The notes under the pieces were generated by a model. The model saw only the letters and a list, made by a program, of their open reading frames with translations, was not told where the DNA came from and searched no databases. Source: Patagioenas fasciata (lineage: Eukaryota > Chordata > Aves > Columbiformes > Columbidae). From it: 64,000 bases of DNA. Made by a program: the position numbers and the translations under genes. Where the stretch lies: the NCBI RefSeq assembly GCF_037038585.1, contig NC_092520.1, positions 57,378,501-57,442,500 of the forward strand. The letters run 5' to 3'. Below are positions 52,870 to 64,000 of the stretch, in pieces; the stretch's first letter is position 1, and the number at the start of each line of letters is the position of its first letter.

Positions 52870-53580
52870 TCCTTTTGAATGCAACCTTGACAATACTATC
52901 CTGACAGTTTCTTGATGCAAAAAAAGTGTCAGCCAGTACCCTCTGCTGAAATCCCCCTATTGCAATATAAGCCGTAAATGTGGTGGGACAAAAGGATTGA
53001 ATTTTGGAATAAGATATGGACTTCTTTGGAGTTCCTAATGGGACCTGTTTTTTGTACACCTTTTGTGCCCCTTTTAGCAACTACTGTTTGGCATGGCTAA
53101 GAGGAGAACAAAGCAACCAGCACCATTTCTTTTTACCTTTGAAGCTAGATTAACTTTCTTGGTAGAATTAAAAAACCCCAATGATGTATTGTCTGAAATA
53201 AATGGGCAAACAATATATATGGAAATGGTTGATCATGTGTTTGTAAATGGCTGTATGTTTATGATGGAAAAGGTAAAACAAAGAACATAGGTCATCTTCT
53301 GTAAGGGGACATGCATCTGACCTGTGAAGAACTACTTACAGGTGGATCTGTAGCCCTACACACAGCCAATTATGGGACTGTCGCCTTTTAAAATGTAAAC
53401 TCTTAATGGCAGCACTGTTTCCTTACAATGACTGTACATGGCTTTGTTATTTGTAAGCAAATTGCAAAGTTCCTTTATCATGATTCAATGGACATTTTTG
53501 GGAAGTGTTTGGTATGGTTCTCATGCTGTTCCCACATGCGTTGCCTTCCTACCTGGCAGTTCAGGTGACTGGTTAGCATT
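52870..53580. promoter_or_regulatory. Candidate conserved noncoding element, intron 6
   Basis: Repeat-free block with several ordered motif-rich stretches (CAATATAAGCCGTAAATGTG, GGACAAAAGGATTGAATTTTG, GACATGCATCTGACCTGTG). It contains a 65-codon ATG open frame (53093-53290) without recognisable homology. I consider it noncoding. Confidence 0.25.
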
Positions 53581-56500
53581 TGGGCTTTCTAGATTGCAAA
53601 GTGGTGGCTGAAAAAAAGGCAGATTTGGAAGCTTGGTGTCAAGAAGTTGCTTATGGCAGAGATTGTATCCTTGAAGGAGTGGAGCAGACAGAACTGTTAA
53701 TGTGGGTTTCTTACTGACCTGCAGTGCTTAGTATGTCATTGCCTACCAAAACAACCAAGTGACTGTTACTACTGCCTGTGGTGGTTTAAGGTGCACTGTC
53801 TGGAGACTGTGACCCTCCTGGGTGATAAGGATTGGGCAATGTAATTGTCTAGGTGAACAGGTCACTAATTTGTCCCCCAAAAAAGCTCTGCCCATGAGTA
53901 TGTAATGTTGATGAGTGACCTCTCAATGTTCTGAGGCAGAATGCTTCTGAATCTTGTATTCTCTTATTTAATCACAAGTAAACTTTTTTCATAGAAGAAA
54001 CATCTGAATCTGCAATATCAGGTTGTGTGAAATCCATGGGAGGGACAAACAGCGCATGTATTAAATAATGGGTGATATTTGTCAGACATTACTAGTCTTC
54101 TACTAGTGCATATGAGCTAGAAAAATGAAATTGAATCATCTGAACTATCTGCTTAGGCACTTCCTAGTGTGAAAGTCCTTTACTACTGAAAACTTCATAG
54201 ACCTTTGCTCAAAGCATATGATAGTTTTTGTGTCATCAGTTTAGATTGCCTGTGCTACAGAACAAATTGATGCCTGTTCTACTCTGTTGCAACTTCTGAA
54301 ACTCTCTTGATTAACTGCTGTATATAGCTGGAGTACCTTTTTTTTTTTTCCAGCTGCAGGCTTATGTCTTAACCTAAACCAAAACCACCAACAAAGCAGC
54401 CTCAGGGTGCATATTCATGGGTCTTGTGGATATACATGTGTATAGCCTATATGGATGTATTGAAAGATGCAGGGTGGTGTTTTTGTGGAGATTTGTGACA
54501 AAAACACTTTTTGAACCTTTTACTTGAACCCTGTAATCTTAGTGTGTGTTTTTTTTTCTTGATCTCCTGATTAGGCAACTTCCTCTGACATGGCAGTCTT
54601 GATCTATTTGTATTTGTTTTGCACTTAGATTAAGCCTTTATTTTTAACTTGTCTTTTAAAGCTACATATTTTCCTAAAATGGCTTAGGTTGAAAGCTTTA
54701 ATGTGTGCAACTGTTCTTAGAAAAATCTTGGTTTAAATGGTAGTATCTGGCAACTTGAGATTCTCAGTGGATGAATTGTGGGATTGCATGACTTCTGGAA
54801 TGATTTAATGCTGTGAATATGATTAAAGAATATATTAGAGGTTTTTTTTGTGTATCTGGCCTATCATAAGTAATGTAATATTTCCCATTGCTTTCAATAG
54901 CAGCACTTTGGCACATTTATTAGGCTGTGTGGTTGTGCAGATGAATGGATTTGTGGAATCCTGATTTGTAAAAATTCATTTGTTTGATGTGCAGTGTCAC
55001 TGCAATAGCACTTATTTCCAGGCTTACGGGAGTATCTCCCGTTGCTTCTGAAATACTTGGTTCTGTCCTATTCACTGTTGCCATGTCTGGTTGTGAGAGT
55101 AAAAACTTCTTGCTTTGTTTCCACAATTCTGATTTTACTAACAACTGTACATGTTTTTCCTCATTGCAATAACAAAAGGCTTGCAAGTATAATGCTATAT
55201 AGTTATTTTTACACAGTTATTGTTTCCTTTCACTTTCTGCCTTTTTATTCTGCTGTTGATTTGCAGTGATGCAGACAAGCCTGTCTGGTTATGACAAACT
55301 CCATTCTGGGCTAAGGTTATTTGTTAATTTGTCCTATTCTTGTATAAATGATGTAAGCTAGGGTGGTAACCTTGCAGATGTGATGTCCTCCAAATTTGAT
55401 GTTTTTGAAACAGTTTTAAATTTCCCATTAATACCGGTGGAGTTGGATTGGACCTGAACAGTTAAGAGATTATATGCCTTTAAAATAAGAACCCCTGTGA
55501 TTTTATTTACTTTTGTGGGAAGGCAGATAAAGCTTCAACTTAAAATTCAACAAAAACCTATGCTTTCTTAATAATCACTTCTATTTTCTGCCTGCATTTT
55601 AAGAGTGTATTTCATAGTGATGGATCATCTGTGTTCAGTAGTTCTACATTGCAGATTGAATGCTTAAGGGTTTCCATGTGTTCTTCCTAAAATATGCATA
55701 TCAAGAAAATGAATTTTAACTTTAAACATGAATGCAACTCAGTGGTGGGATTTTTTTGTATACTACTACAGAGTTGATGCTTGTGAAAGAACTGTTTTCC
55801 CTCTCCCAATTCTGACTGCTTTATCCTCTGCTCTCTTCTGTAGTTGAAAATGAATTGCAGCAAGTTACAAATTAAATTCTGTCTACTGAAGTTACCTTTC
55901 TTGGCTAGTAAATAGTATCTTCTAACAGTATCCTGTATTTTCAGACAAAAGGCTTTGGTTGACAGTGATGTTACATGAGGAGGGATATTAACATAGTAAA
56001 TGTCTTTTGTCCTAAGGCTAGGAGGTAGTTTTGAAGGAAGGGGAAAGGTTTCTCTACCTGTGTGTTTAATTTTGAGACACTTATGTTGCAGTAAGTGATA
56101 CTATGTATATGTCTTCTGTTTTGGTGGCTCTAAGAATGAAGATGTTCTTCTGAGTATCTGTTCCTAATTTACACCCATCTTTAGCTGCTTTTCTGGTTTG
56201 AGTTTTAGGCAAGTTAATGTCTTCTGATACTTTTTGGTCAGATTCTGACATTCGATCCCAGTGGATTTACTCAGAGTAGGAATGAGCTTCATGGATGGAG
56301 GTTCCTGACTGGCAACTCTTTCAAAGGCGTTTGAATGATTTCTGCATTAGCTGTGGAAGAAGATGCTAGTGGAAAGGTTTTTGATAAACATGCTTCTAAA
56401 GATAAGTCTGCCCAGTTCAGGATAATAGCTTTTTTGAGGGTGCTTTGTTGTTTGTGGTATGTATTTTGACTGTAATCTTCAGGAAGTATTTTCTTGAAGT

Positions 56501-57178
56501 TAGTACTGAAGATCATGTTGAGTTATTAGAAGTTGTTCTTAAAGTTTTGTAAACTTAGGATTTGTTTTATGCTGCTGTTTGATGCCTTTTGTATTGTTGT
56601 ATCTGTCTTGATCAAGACTTTTCTGTAGGTATTTTAATATACCTGTACAGTATGTTGTCTTGCTGCTGTGAAGTGCTCAAATACTCTGAAGAGTTTCTAT
56701 AGCAACAAGACAAACTACTTGTTTGTTCAGGATATACCACTTGTTTCAAATTGCTTCTTGGACAGGAGGGTTGTCCAGCCTCTCTGGGGTTTTTTTTGTG
56801 GTCTCTGAGAACTGTTCTGGTTACCTCTGCATGTTGAGGCCATCACCGTTAATATGCCAGATATGGTTGGTTACTGAAAGTGCATTGAAACATGGGAAAA
56901 GTTCAATTTTATTTTTTACTGTTGTATAGATCCACCAGTTATAGCAACAGTGGAAGCTGTAAAGGATACAGGGCAAGCTATTTTTGGGCATGGCAGAGTT
57001 AAACAAGGTTTCACACTATTTGAACTGTTCAATGTCACTAACTTTTTAGCTGTTCTGTTAGTATCTGCTACTTTGTTCCAGTATCTTCTGTCTGGTTGCG
57101 TATTTTTACTGTATGGTTGTAAATGCATAATTCAGTTGGACCTGATTTCTGCTTTAGATATCAAATACAGTTGTATTT

Positions 57179-57552
57179 CACAGAATGACTGAGGCTGGAA
57201 ATGGCCTCTGGAGGTTGTTTGGTCCAACCTCTCTGTTCAAGCAGGGCCATCCAGAGCCAGTTGCCAGGGCTGTGTCCAGACAGCTTTTGAGTATCACCAG
57301 AGATGGAGACTCCATGAACTCCCTGGGTAACCTGTGCCAGTGTTTGCCCACCCTCACAGTGGAAAAGTGTTTCCTGATGTACAGAGGGAACCTCCTGTGT
57401 TTCAGGTTGTGCCTCTGGTCCTGTTGCTGGGTACCACTGAGCAGAGCCTGGCTCCCTCCTCTTTGTACCTTCTGTTGAGGTATTTATATGTATTGAGATC
57501 TCCCTGAGCCTTTGCTTCTCCAGGTTCAACAGTTCCAGCTCTCTCAGCCTTT
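57179..57552 (-). mobile_element. CR1 LINE 3' fragment in PCCA intron 6
   Basis: Reverse-oriented CR1 tail. It starts CACAGAATGACTGAGGCTGG and TGGTCCAACCTCTCTG, then reads GAGATGGAGACTCCATGAAC, GTTGCTGGGTACCACTGAGC and CAGCTCTCTCAGCC. About 375 bp. The leading CACAGAATGA corresponds to the CR1 TCATTCTGTG tail. Confidence 0.93.
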
Positions 57553-58553
57553 ATTTGCTGACAGATGCTCAAACAAACAAATCTATGAACACATAGTAAG
57601 CACTACTTGATAGTCGCTTACCTGGTTTGTCACTTTTTGTCAACAAAAGCTGTTAGCTAGTGCAACAGGAATGATAACCCGCAGGTTAGAGTAAGTATTT
57701 GGTAGATTACATGCAGCTGCATAATTTTGTGTAGTGGTTTATTTTGCAAATATTTTAAATAGTTCCTTGGAACTTAGACTTCCCATTTATTATGAATGCA
57801 TTTTGCCTTTTTATTTTCTTTAAATCTATTGAAGATTAGTTTACAAACAAGCTTTGTCTATTTCTATTTCAGACTGAATGATAGTGATCAATAGCACTGA
57901 GAAGTTAGAGTGCTGGATTGACTGAACAATTCCTGCTAGAGTTGTTAATGTGTGTCTCTTTGGGGAAGATAGTTAAAATACTTAGCAGTCGGATTGTCTT
58001 CAGTGATGAAGTTTTGAGTTAACACAATGATTAAAATCGACTTCCTACAGTTAGGGTGATGTGGTTTGTGTAGAACATGACATCTGCTTCTCACTTGCTC
58101 CCTGAATACCTGCTCATGTGTTCAGCTCCTGAGGGTCAGGTTACCAGCCTGTGGTCTGGCTGCTGTTTTGATTGTGACCAAGGTGGCCCAAGAGATTCCT
58201 GTTCCCAGTGACTTGTTGTTGTCTGTCCCCATGAGAGGTTAGTGCCCCCCTTGAATGTGCTGGAGTGACTGTGTGTGTAGTCATGTTGTAGCCCTGTTCT
58301 GTTAAAATTGTGTTTAAATACATCCCTCCCCGCTGTTTCCAACTCTCCTGTTAGTCTTTAAGCTAATACAGGTGATTTTGACAGAATCAAGTTAACAAGT
58401 TCTTTACTGACTCAAAACAGAGGCAAAGCCAAAGGGATGGTAGTTTGGGAGTGGCGTGTAGGGAATAAAAGGTAGAAAAAAGCAACTGAACTTGATAGCC
58501 TTTAACCTGTGTATTACTGAAATAGTGTTTGATGGAAACCTTACTGAAAGGGA

Positions 58554-58595
58554 TTTAGGTACTTAATTTAGGCTGTTTTAGGTACCTAATTTAGG
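58554..58595. repeat. 23-bp-period tandem duplication, intron 6
   Basis: TTTAGGTACTTAATTTAGG at 58554 recurs as TTTAGGTACCTAATTTAGG at 58577, one mismatch in 19. Confidence 0.85.
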
Positions 58596-61500
58596 TTTTG
58601 AAAAAACCAGTTCTGTATGCTATTTATATGCTTATCAAAAGTGTTATGTAATAGAAGCATTTCAGGAACTTAATCAAATAATATTTCAAAATTTTTTTTC
58701 ATTCCCCAAGGTGGGGGTGGTGTGGGGAATGGTTTTCACCAAATATTGTCTCTCCCCATTCTTCAGCATATAAATTTACAGGTGCTTCTTGTAGCATTGC
58801 TAGCCTGAATTATTAAAAGCTTTGAAACTTGGAGCGATGGTATATTGGGTGAGTCTTTTATTGCAAAGATTTTATCAAGGCAAAGGTGCTTTTTTTCTGC
58901 CTGTGCAGGCCAGTACTGTTTGGAGAAGATTTTTCTCAGGGTCTGCACCCCTCTGTGATCACAATAGGAAGGGAAAAATTACTGCAAGTTGACTTTCTAA
59001 CAGTAGGGCTTGTTGATAGCAAATGATGTTTTATTTGACCACCTAAGATTTGATACCATTAATTTTGTAAACTTAGATATTTATGCAGGTCAGGGTGACT
59101 GACTTTTTTTTATTGACCTCTTGGACAGTTTAATGGAACTTAAATTAAAAATAAGGCTGCTATCAGTGAGTGCACATTCTTATGTTGCATTTCACACACT
59201 TGTCCATCTTAGTTTTTACATTGTGTAAGAAGCGTACAGTGGAGACTGTTTAGAGTTGTTCTTTAATTGATACTAAATTATGGCATTCGGTACACACAGG
59301 GTTAAGTGGAAAGGTTGCAGTATATCTAGTGAGCTTTTTTCCTTTAATGTGCTCATTAGCAGTGGCAAGTCCAGGTTTTAGCAATGTCAGTAATTTACAT
59401 TTCATTGCTGAGTGGCTGCCCCGTTCAAGATTTGTTTCTAAGCCTGATGAATATACTTGTGTTGGGAATAAACTGAGTAGAAGAATTGAAAGCCAAATAC
59501 CCTGCCAGGCTTTTCAATGGGTACTGAAGTTTACAGTGGGTCACTGGTTAGTAATGCTTGGAGCAGCAGGAAAATGCAAAGATAATGTCTAGAAAGGTTA
59601 CTTCAGGTGGGTTTTACCATCAAACCCTTCTTGCTTCATCACTACATTTATGGTCATTCTTGTCAAAATTCCTGCCTTGGCAGGTCTTTTCTTAATGAGA
59701 ATGTTGGTACATTAGACATCTCAACCAGGTTACTTACTTTCCTGTGCCACCTCTGAATGAGTAATACTTGTGCAATGAGTCCTAGAAACGATCTTACAGG
59801 CTGTACAGTTTCCTGCTATCAGATTATGAAGATAGGGATCTCTGGCTGTTTGTTCTCCGTTTTCTTTTTTCTACCTCATCTGAAAGCGACTCATCTTGGC
59901 TTGAAGGTGTTTGTGGTTCATTGCTGTAATGGCAAATATACATGTTGGGATGCAGTAGTACTGTGGTTGGCAGCTAAGACACAGGACAAAGGTTGCTAGC
60001 TTTTGGGGGAAAATTGATGCTTTCATGTGGCATGAGCTTGGTTTGGTAACAAAACTATGATTAATGAAATGTATTCTTGATGGAGTGATATTCTTGCTGT
60101 TTTCCAAGCTGTTCTTTTCTTCAGAGCACTATGTGGAAACTTATACTGTGAAATTATACTTTTGTTTTTAGAGAGTTCTGCATATATTTTCTGTCTGAAA
60201 GGATAGGTATTGCTAAATTTACATATGTACATGGGCAACTAAGCATTTTTATTCCAGATGCCTGTTAGGATCATACTGACGTGTTCTTCAGAACTCTAGC
60301 AAAAGAGTGCTGGTGCTTACTCTTTCTCACTCTCTCTAAGGTATTGTGAACACTGTTTATATTCAAGCTACTTATTATACAGTTTGGGGATGGGGAATGC
60401 ATAAAACATTTAGAATGGGTGGAAGAAAACCAGCAAAAGATATTCCAGAACATGCTTGTGAATAAAACCTGCCAGTTCATTATGTAAGAACTTGTGAACC
60501 CTTTTACTAGCCTATCTGAACATGAGGTGGATATATTTAAATGAGAATGTTTGCAGAAAGTAAAGTAATCCAAATGTTTTTCACATGATAAAAATATTTT
60601 CATAGCTGCCTTGGTCAAATTTAGAATTCCTATTATTAATTTGCAAAATAGCTATCTCTTGGGTCATCTGGGAAGAGGGATGTTTATCACTCTGCTATCA
60701 TGTAGAAGGAATCTGAAGTAATTCAGAACCTCAGTTGATTGAGACTGACAACAGCTAGTAGCTTATGAGCTAACAGGTTACAACATATCTGTAGATGTTG
60801 CTGGAAAGACATTTTTTATGGTTCATAATAAAAAAAAGTGGGGAAAATCATGCTTTCTGGATAAACTTGTCTGAGATATTTGCCTTGTGGTTAGGACACT
60901 TGCTGCATGTTTTTTATTCTCTCAAAAAGCTGGAGAAACTCTTAGCTAAGCATGGAAGAAACACTGAGACCAGCAGAAAAACCATCAAGAGGATACCTGA
61001 GTGGACCTCGCACATGAGCAGGGAGAACACTTTACATTTCAAAATTAGAATGATTTTGGCTTTTTATTTTTGTGGCAACTGTCATGAAATATTTGCAGCT
61101 TCATATCTTAGTGTTGTGCTGTGGTTCTGAATGGATCAAATAGAGAAGGGGTGAAGAGTGCTACTTTCAGTTACCATTCCCTCTTGCAGATTTACAGAGG
61201 GTCAGGCTTGTGGGCTGGAGGCTTAGTCTCTACTGAATAGGTCCTCCAGCTCTGACCTCCTGCTGCCTGGCTGAATGTGCTTCCTGGTGGCCATTGTGTG
61301 TGATGTGGCCCTTGTCATTTCACTGAGATTAACTTGTGTTCTTAAGGCACTGTCTACTGGATGTGGTTGTGTGCAGGGCTGTGCCTTTTTTTTTTTTAAA
61401 GGCAGGTGAACTCTTTGCTTTGTGGATCTCTTGGCTTTTTGGCGTTTTGATCTTGATTGAGCAGGAGTTGTGGTTTGTAGCTACCTGTGAGCTGGTAGAA

Positions 61501-64000
61501 ATGGTTTATAACTGTGGATGCTATAGCAAAGCTATTACTGTACCGAAGGTAACTGAGTAGATTAATGAATCCTTAATCTTTGGAACAGGATCTGACCTTA
61601 TAATGCAGATGATGTTCCTACAAGTTGGTTGTTTTGGTTTTTTGGGGGAGTTTTGTTCTCGTAGTCTAGACTTAGAATTGGCTTTTTATGGAGTGAGAGG
61701 CAGGTTCTTGACAGCCAAATTAGTGTAGTCTGTAGCCATGTCTGTCTTCAAGGAGATTTTTGGTAGCTGACATTTATTGAATGCAACACTGGTGCAGCCC
61801 GTACTGCAGTGTTCAAAGGATACTTCTCAAGTTGCTCAATTTAAATAATAGGCATTGTGACATATGGCTCTTCAGACATTAATTTTTGTGTCCCAAAACT
61901 TCATCAAAAATTTCTAGTCTTTAGGAAGAAACTAAGTATACAGGAGTTTCCGTGTCTTTTAGGAAGCCAGAGAATAACATCTTTGAGATACTGCAATCTC
62001 TTGTTTTACTTCAGTGTATATTTTTGTTCCACTTGCAGAAATAACATTTTTTTAAGGTGATATCCAACTGAAACACTCACATTTTCTAAGACTGTTACAT
62101 TTATTCATGGATTGTTTTCATAACTAGTAAATAGTTTCCATAGCAGCCATATTATACAACTGCAACATCTTTTGGCAAATGGCTGGTTTTGTGATAGGCT
62201 ACCCAAATACTATGTGAGCTTTTGCACATACATATATTATACTCCCAGCTTTTGTATGTCTGTATATGTAGAGGATGCTGCTCAGCACAAAAGTGCTGCT
62301 TAGGATTCCAGTGTGTAAATTTTCATTTCATTTCAAAGGCAGGTGTGCTGCAGGGTGGTACTTTCACCTGTCCCACACAGAAAAGTTGAGCTTAATTTGC
62401 CCTGGCTAGAATTTAGAATAAGTTTACTTGCCCAGTTTTTTGGGTGAAGTGTCCTGCTGGTGGTATTAAATTCAAAGGCACCATGCTAAAATAACATCAA
62501 GCTTTTTAAAAGCAGGTTACCCAGAAGACAGAAATGCCCAAGTGAATATTGTATTAATTTTGGTCTTGTATGTGTAGGCATTGACACAGTTTTGCAATCT
62601 GTGCTTTCTTGGTTGTTTCCATGGGACTCTTGCCTTAGAGGCTCAGTATTTCTTTGTGTTTACTTTTCAGTGTTTGGCTTCAAACAGTATTCAGATCTTG
62701 CACTGAGCACATGTATATTTAACATAGCTAGAACACTTCATTAATTTCTAGCATATTTGTAAATTTTATACATGTTAATGCATTTTTTCTCAAAACATCT
62801 TACTGTTCTTTATCCCTTCCTACCCAGCTCATGTCCTGCTACTTCCTTGTGTGTTCTTTTCTTTCTGCATTCAAGAATGTCTTGGCTCTTTCACCTAGAA
62901 AGTGTAGGAGACTCAGGAGATACATGGCCTTATTTTCAGTTATTTCCAACTGCAAGGAGCAATTTCAGACCTGGTTGGATCCTATGTCCAGTGGGTGGAG
63001 TGTGTGCTGGTTATAATGAGTTTTTGTAGTACCTTACAGCTCAACTCTCAAATTCCCTTGAAGGTTGTGTGAATTGAGGTTTTTCAGTGGCTTATGGTCT
63101 GAAATGAGGGCAACCTGGTCGTGAGAGTAGTAGAGGCATTATTTATGACATATTGAGCACGGTACAGCATGACTTTCATTCAGAGTTTGGAGTTGTTGAT
63201 TCAGGTCTCCTGACTTCTATATGAAGCTCCTTTACACATCTTTAAATAACAATTAGAGTATTTAAGATATCTTAATTTTGTTCACTGAAAGTTCTAGGCT
63301 TTTGCAGACGCTTAGAGAAATTCTTGTGCAAGAAATGCTTGGGGTGGAAGACTTGAGTCCAAAAAGATTCATTACTTAAGTATACTTTTGTCAAATTCTA
63401 GTGTTTATTAAGAGTGGATAAAAGGGTACTCTAAGTTTTGCTTTGATTTAGGCTGGCTCTGCCCATCCCCTATACCAAAGAAGTGTGTATAGCAGATAAA
63501 ATGAAATTGAAGCAAATGTTTTATCTACAAGATTTTGTTATACTTCGGATGTTAGTATTACGTTAGGTTGTATGGTAGATTATAGTTGTATATTTTTGAC
63601 AGCTTTTTTATATGTAGTTACTTCCAACTATACAAACCACTTTTTTTAGTCATTTCAGAGCTTGATAACTTCAGGGTTCATTGCTCCTGTACATTTTTCA
63701 AATTATTAGCTTCCTAATGCATACAGCTTTAATTTACCCCCTACTGATATCCTTAAATGGGTTTTCAAGAATTTTGAGAGTGGGCACTATAGCTATATGT
63801 CAATGTTGGTCCTGACTGACATAGAATTTCCTAAGTAACCTCCACAATTAAAGTGATGGGAGGTTCAAACAGCTCCTATGGCAAAGAAGCTAAAGATTCT
63901 CTTGAAAATAAATTTGTATTTGGTTTCCTAGAGTGTTTTTGCTCTTATTTCTGGTGATTTGCCTGTTGCTTTGAGTGCTTTTCCTCTTGAATGTAACTGT

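Larger units (their letters stand above)
48699..64000 (+). other. PCCA: PCCA intron 6, incomplete (15.3 kb visible)
   Basis: Begins with donor GTAAGT. I searched the three forward frames for the expected exon 7 text (AEDV, FIGPDTHAI, GDKIESK) and did not find it, so the acceptor lies beyond the window. It contains the CR1 at 57179-57552, an A/C-rich tract, short tandem duplications and two repeat-free blocks that look regulatory (about 52870-53580 and 59240-59760). Confidence 0.8.

Noticed and set aside
60795-61130. ATG-started open frame of 111 codons in intron 6
   Set aside because: No recognisable domain and no promoter or splice support; length is within chance for 64 kb in six frames.
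48699-64000. PCCA exon 7
   Set aside because: Expected conserved residues (FIGPDTHAI-like) were not found in any forward frame; the exon is presumed to lie beyond the window.

Overview
The window is vertebrate nuclear DNA, almost certainly avian. It carries one recognisable protein-coding gene as six short exons spread over about 41 kb. It also carries six fragments of CR1, the dominant LINE of birds and other sauropsids, and no Alu, L1 or other mammalian repeats that I can recognise. The translated exons match vertebrate PCCA, the alpha (biotin-carrying) subunit of mitochondrial propionyl-CoA carboxylase. They lie on the + strand and encode roughly the first 142 residues; the rest of the gene runs off the right edge. 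Species cannot be named from the sequence alone.

Layout. 1-7350 is 5' flank. It holds a degenerate GC-rich minisatellite-like tract (about 1040-2000), a repeat-free block with a perfect cAMP-response-element palindrome (about 3150-3500), two minus-oriented CR1 fragments (4172-5125 and 6364-6834), and a CpG-rich promoter (about 6890-7350) with a GC box, CACGTG E-box and inverted CCAAT box. Exon 1 (7351-7413) starts at an ATG in strong Kozak context. Exons 2-6 are at 12786-12863, 16729-16776, 16872-16940, 46697-46810 and 48645-48698. All five introns have GT-AG ends and fall exactly between codons. Intron 3 is 95 bp and intron 4 is 29,756 bp. From 48699 to the end is intron 6; I could not find exon 7 in it.

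The introns are mostly unique AT-rich sequence, G+T-biased on the coding strand in places, with four more CR1 fragments. The intron 4 CR1 copy is in opposite orientation to the copies in introns 2 and 5, so inverted pairs flank exons 3-4 and exon 5. Several low-repeat blocks inside introns 4 and 6 look like candidate conserved noncoding elements. In other vertebrates PCCA lies next to ZIC2/ZIC5, so long-range enhancers here are plausible but unproven.

I found no rRNA, tRNA, CRISPR array, retroviral gene or second protein-coding gene. Other open frames are unsupported: many begin at non-ATG codons, are CR1 remnants, or are chance openings in GC-rich or pyrimidine-rich DNA. I do not see a clearly new biological system. 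The most testable leads are the inverted CR1 architecture, the GC-skew switch at the promoter, the acceptor-site competition at exons 4 and 5, and the candidate regulatory islands.
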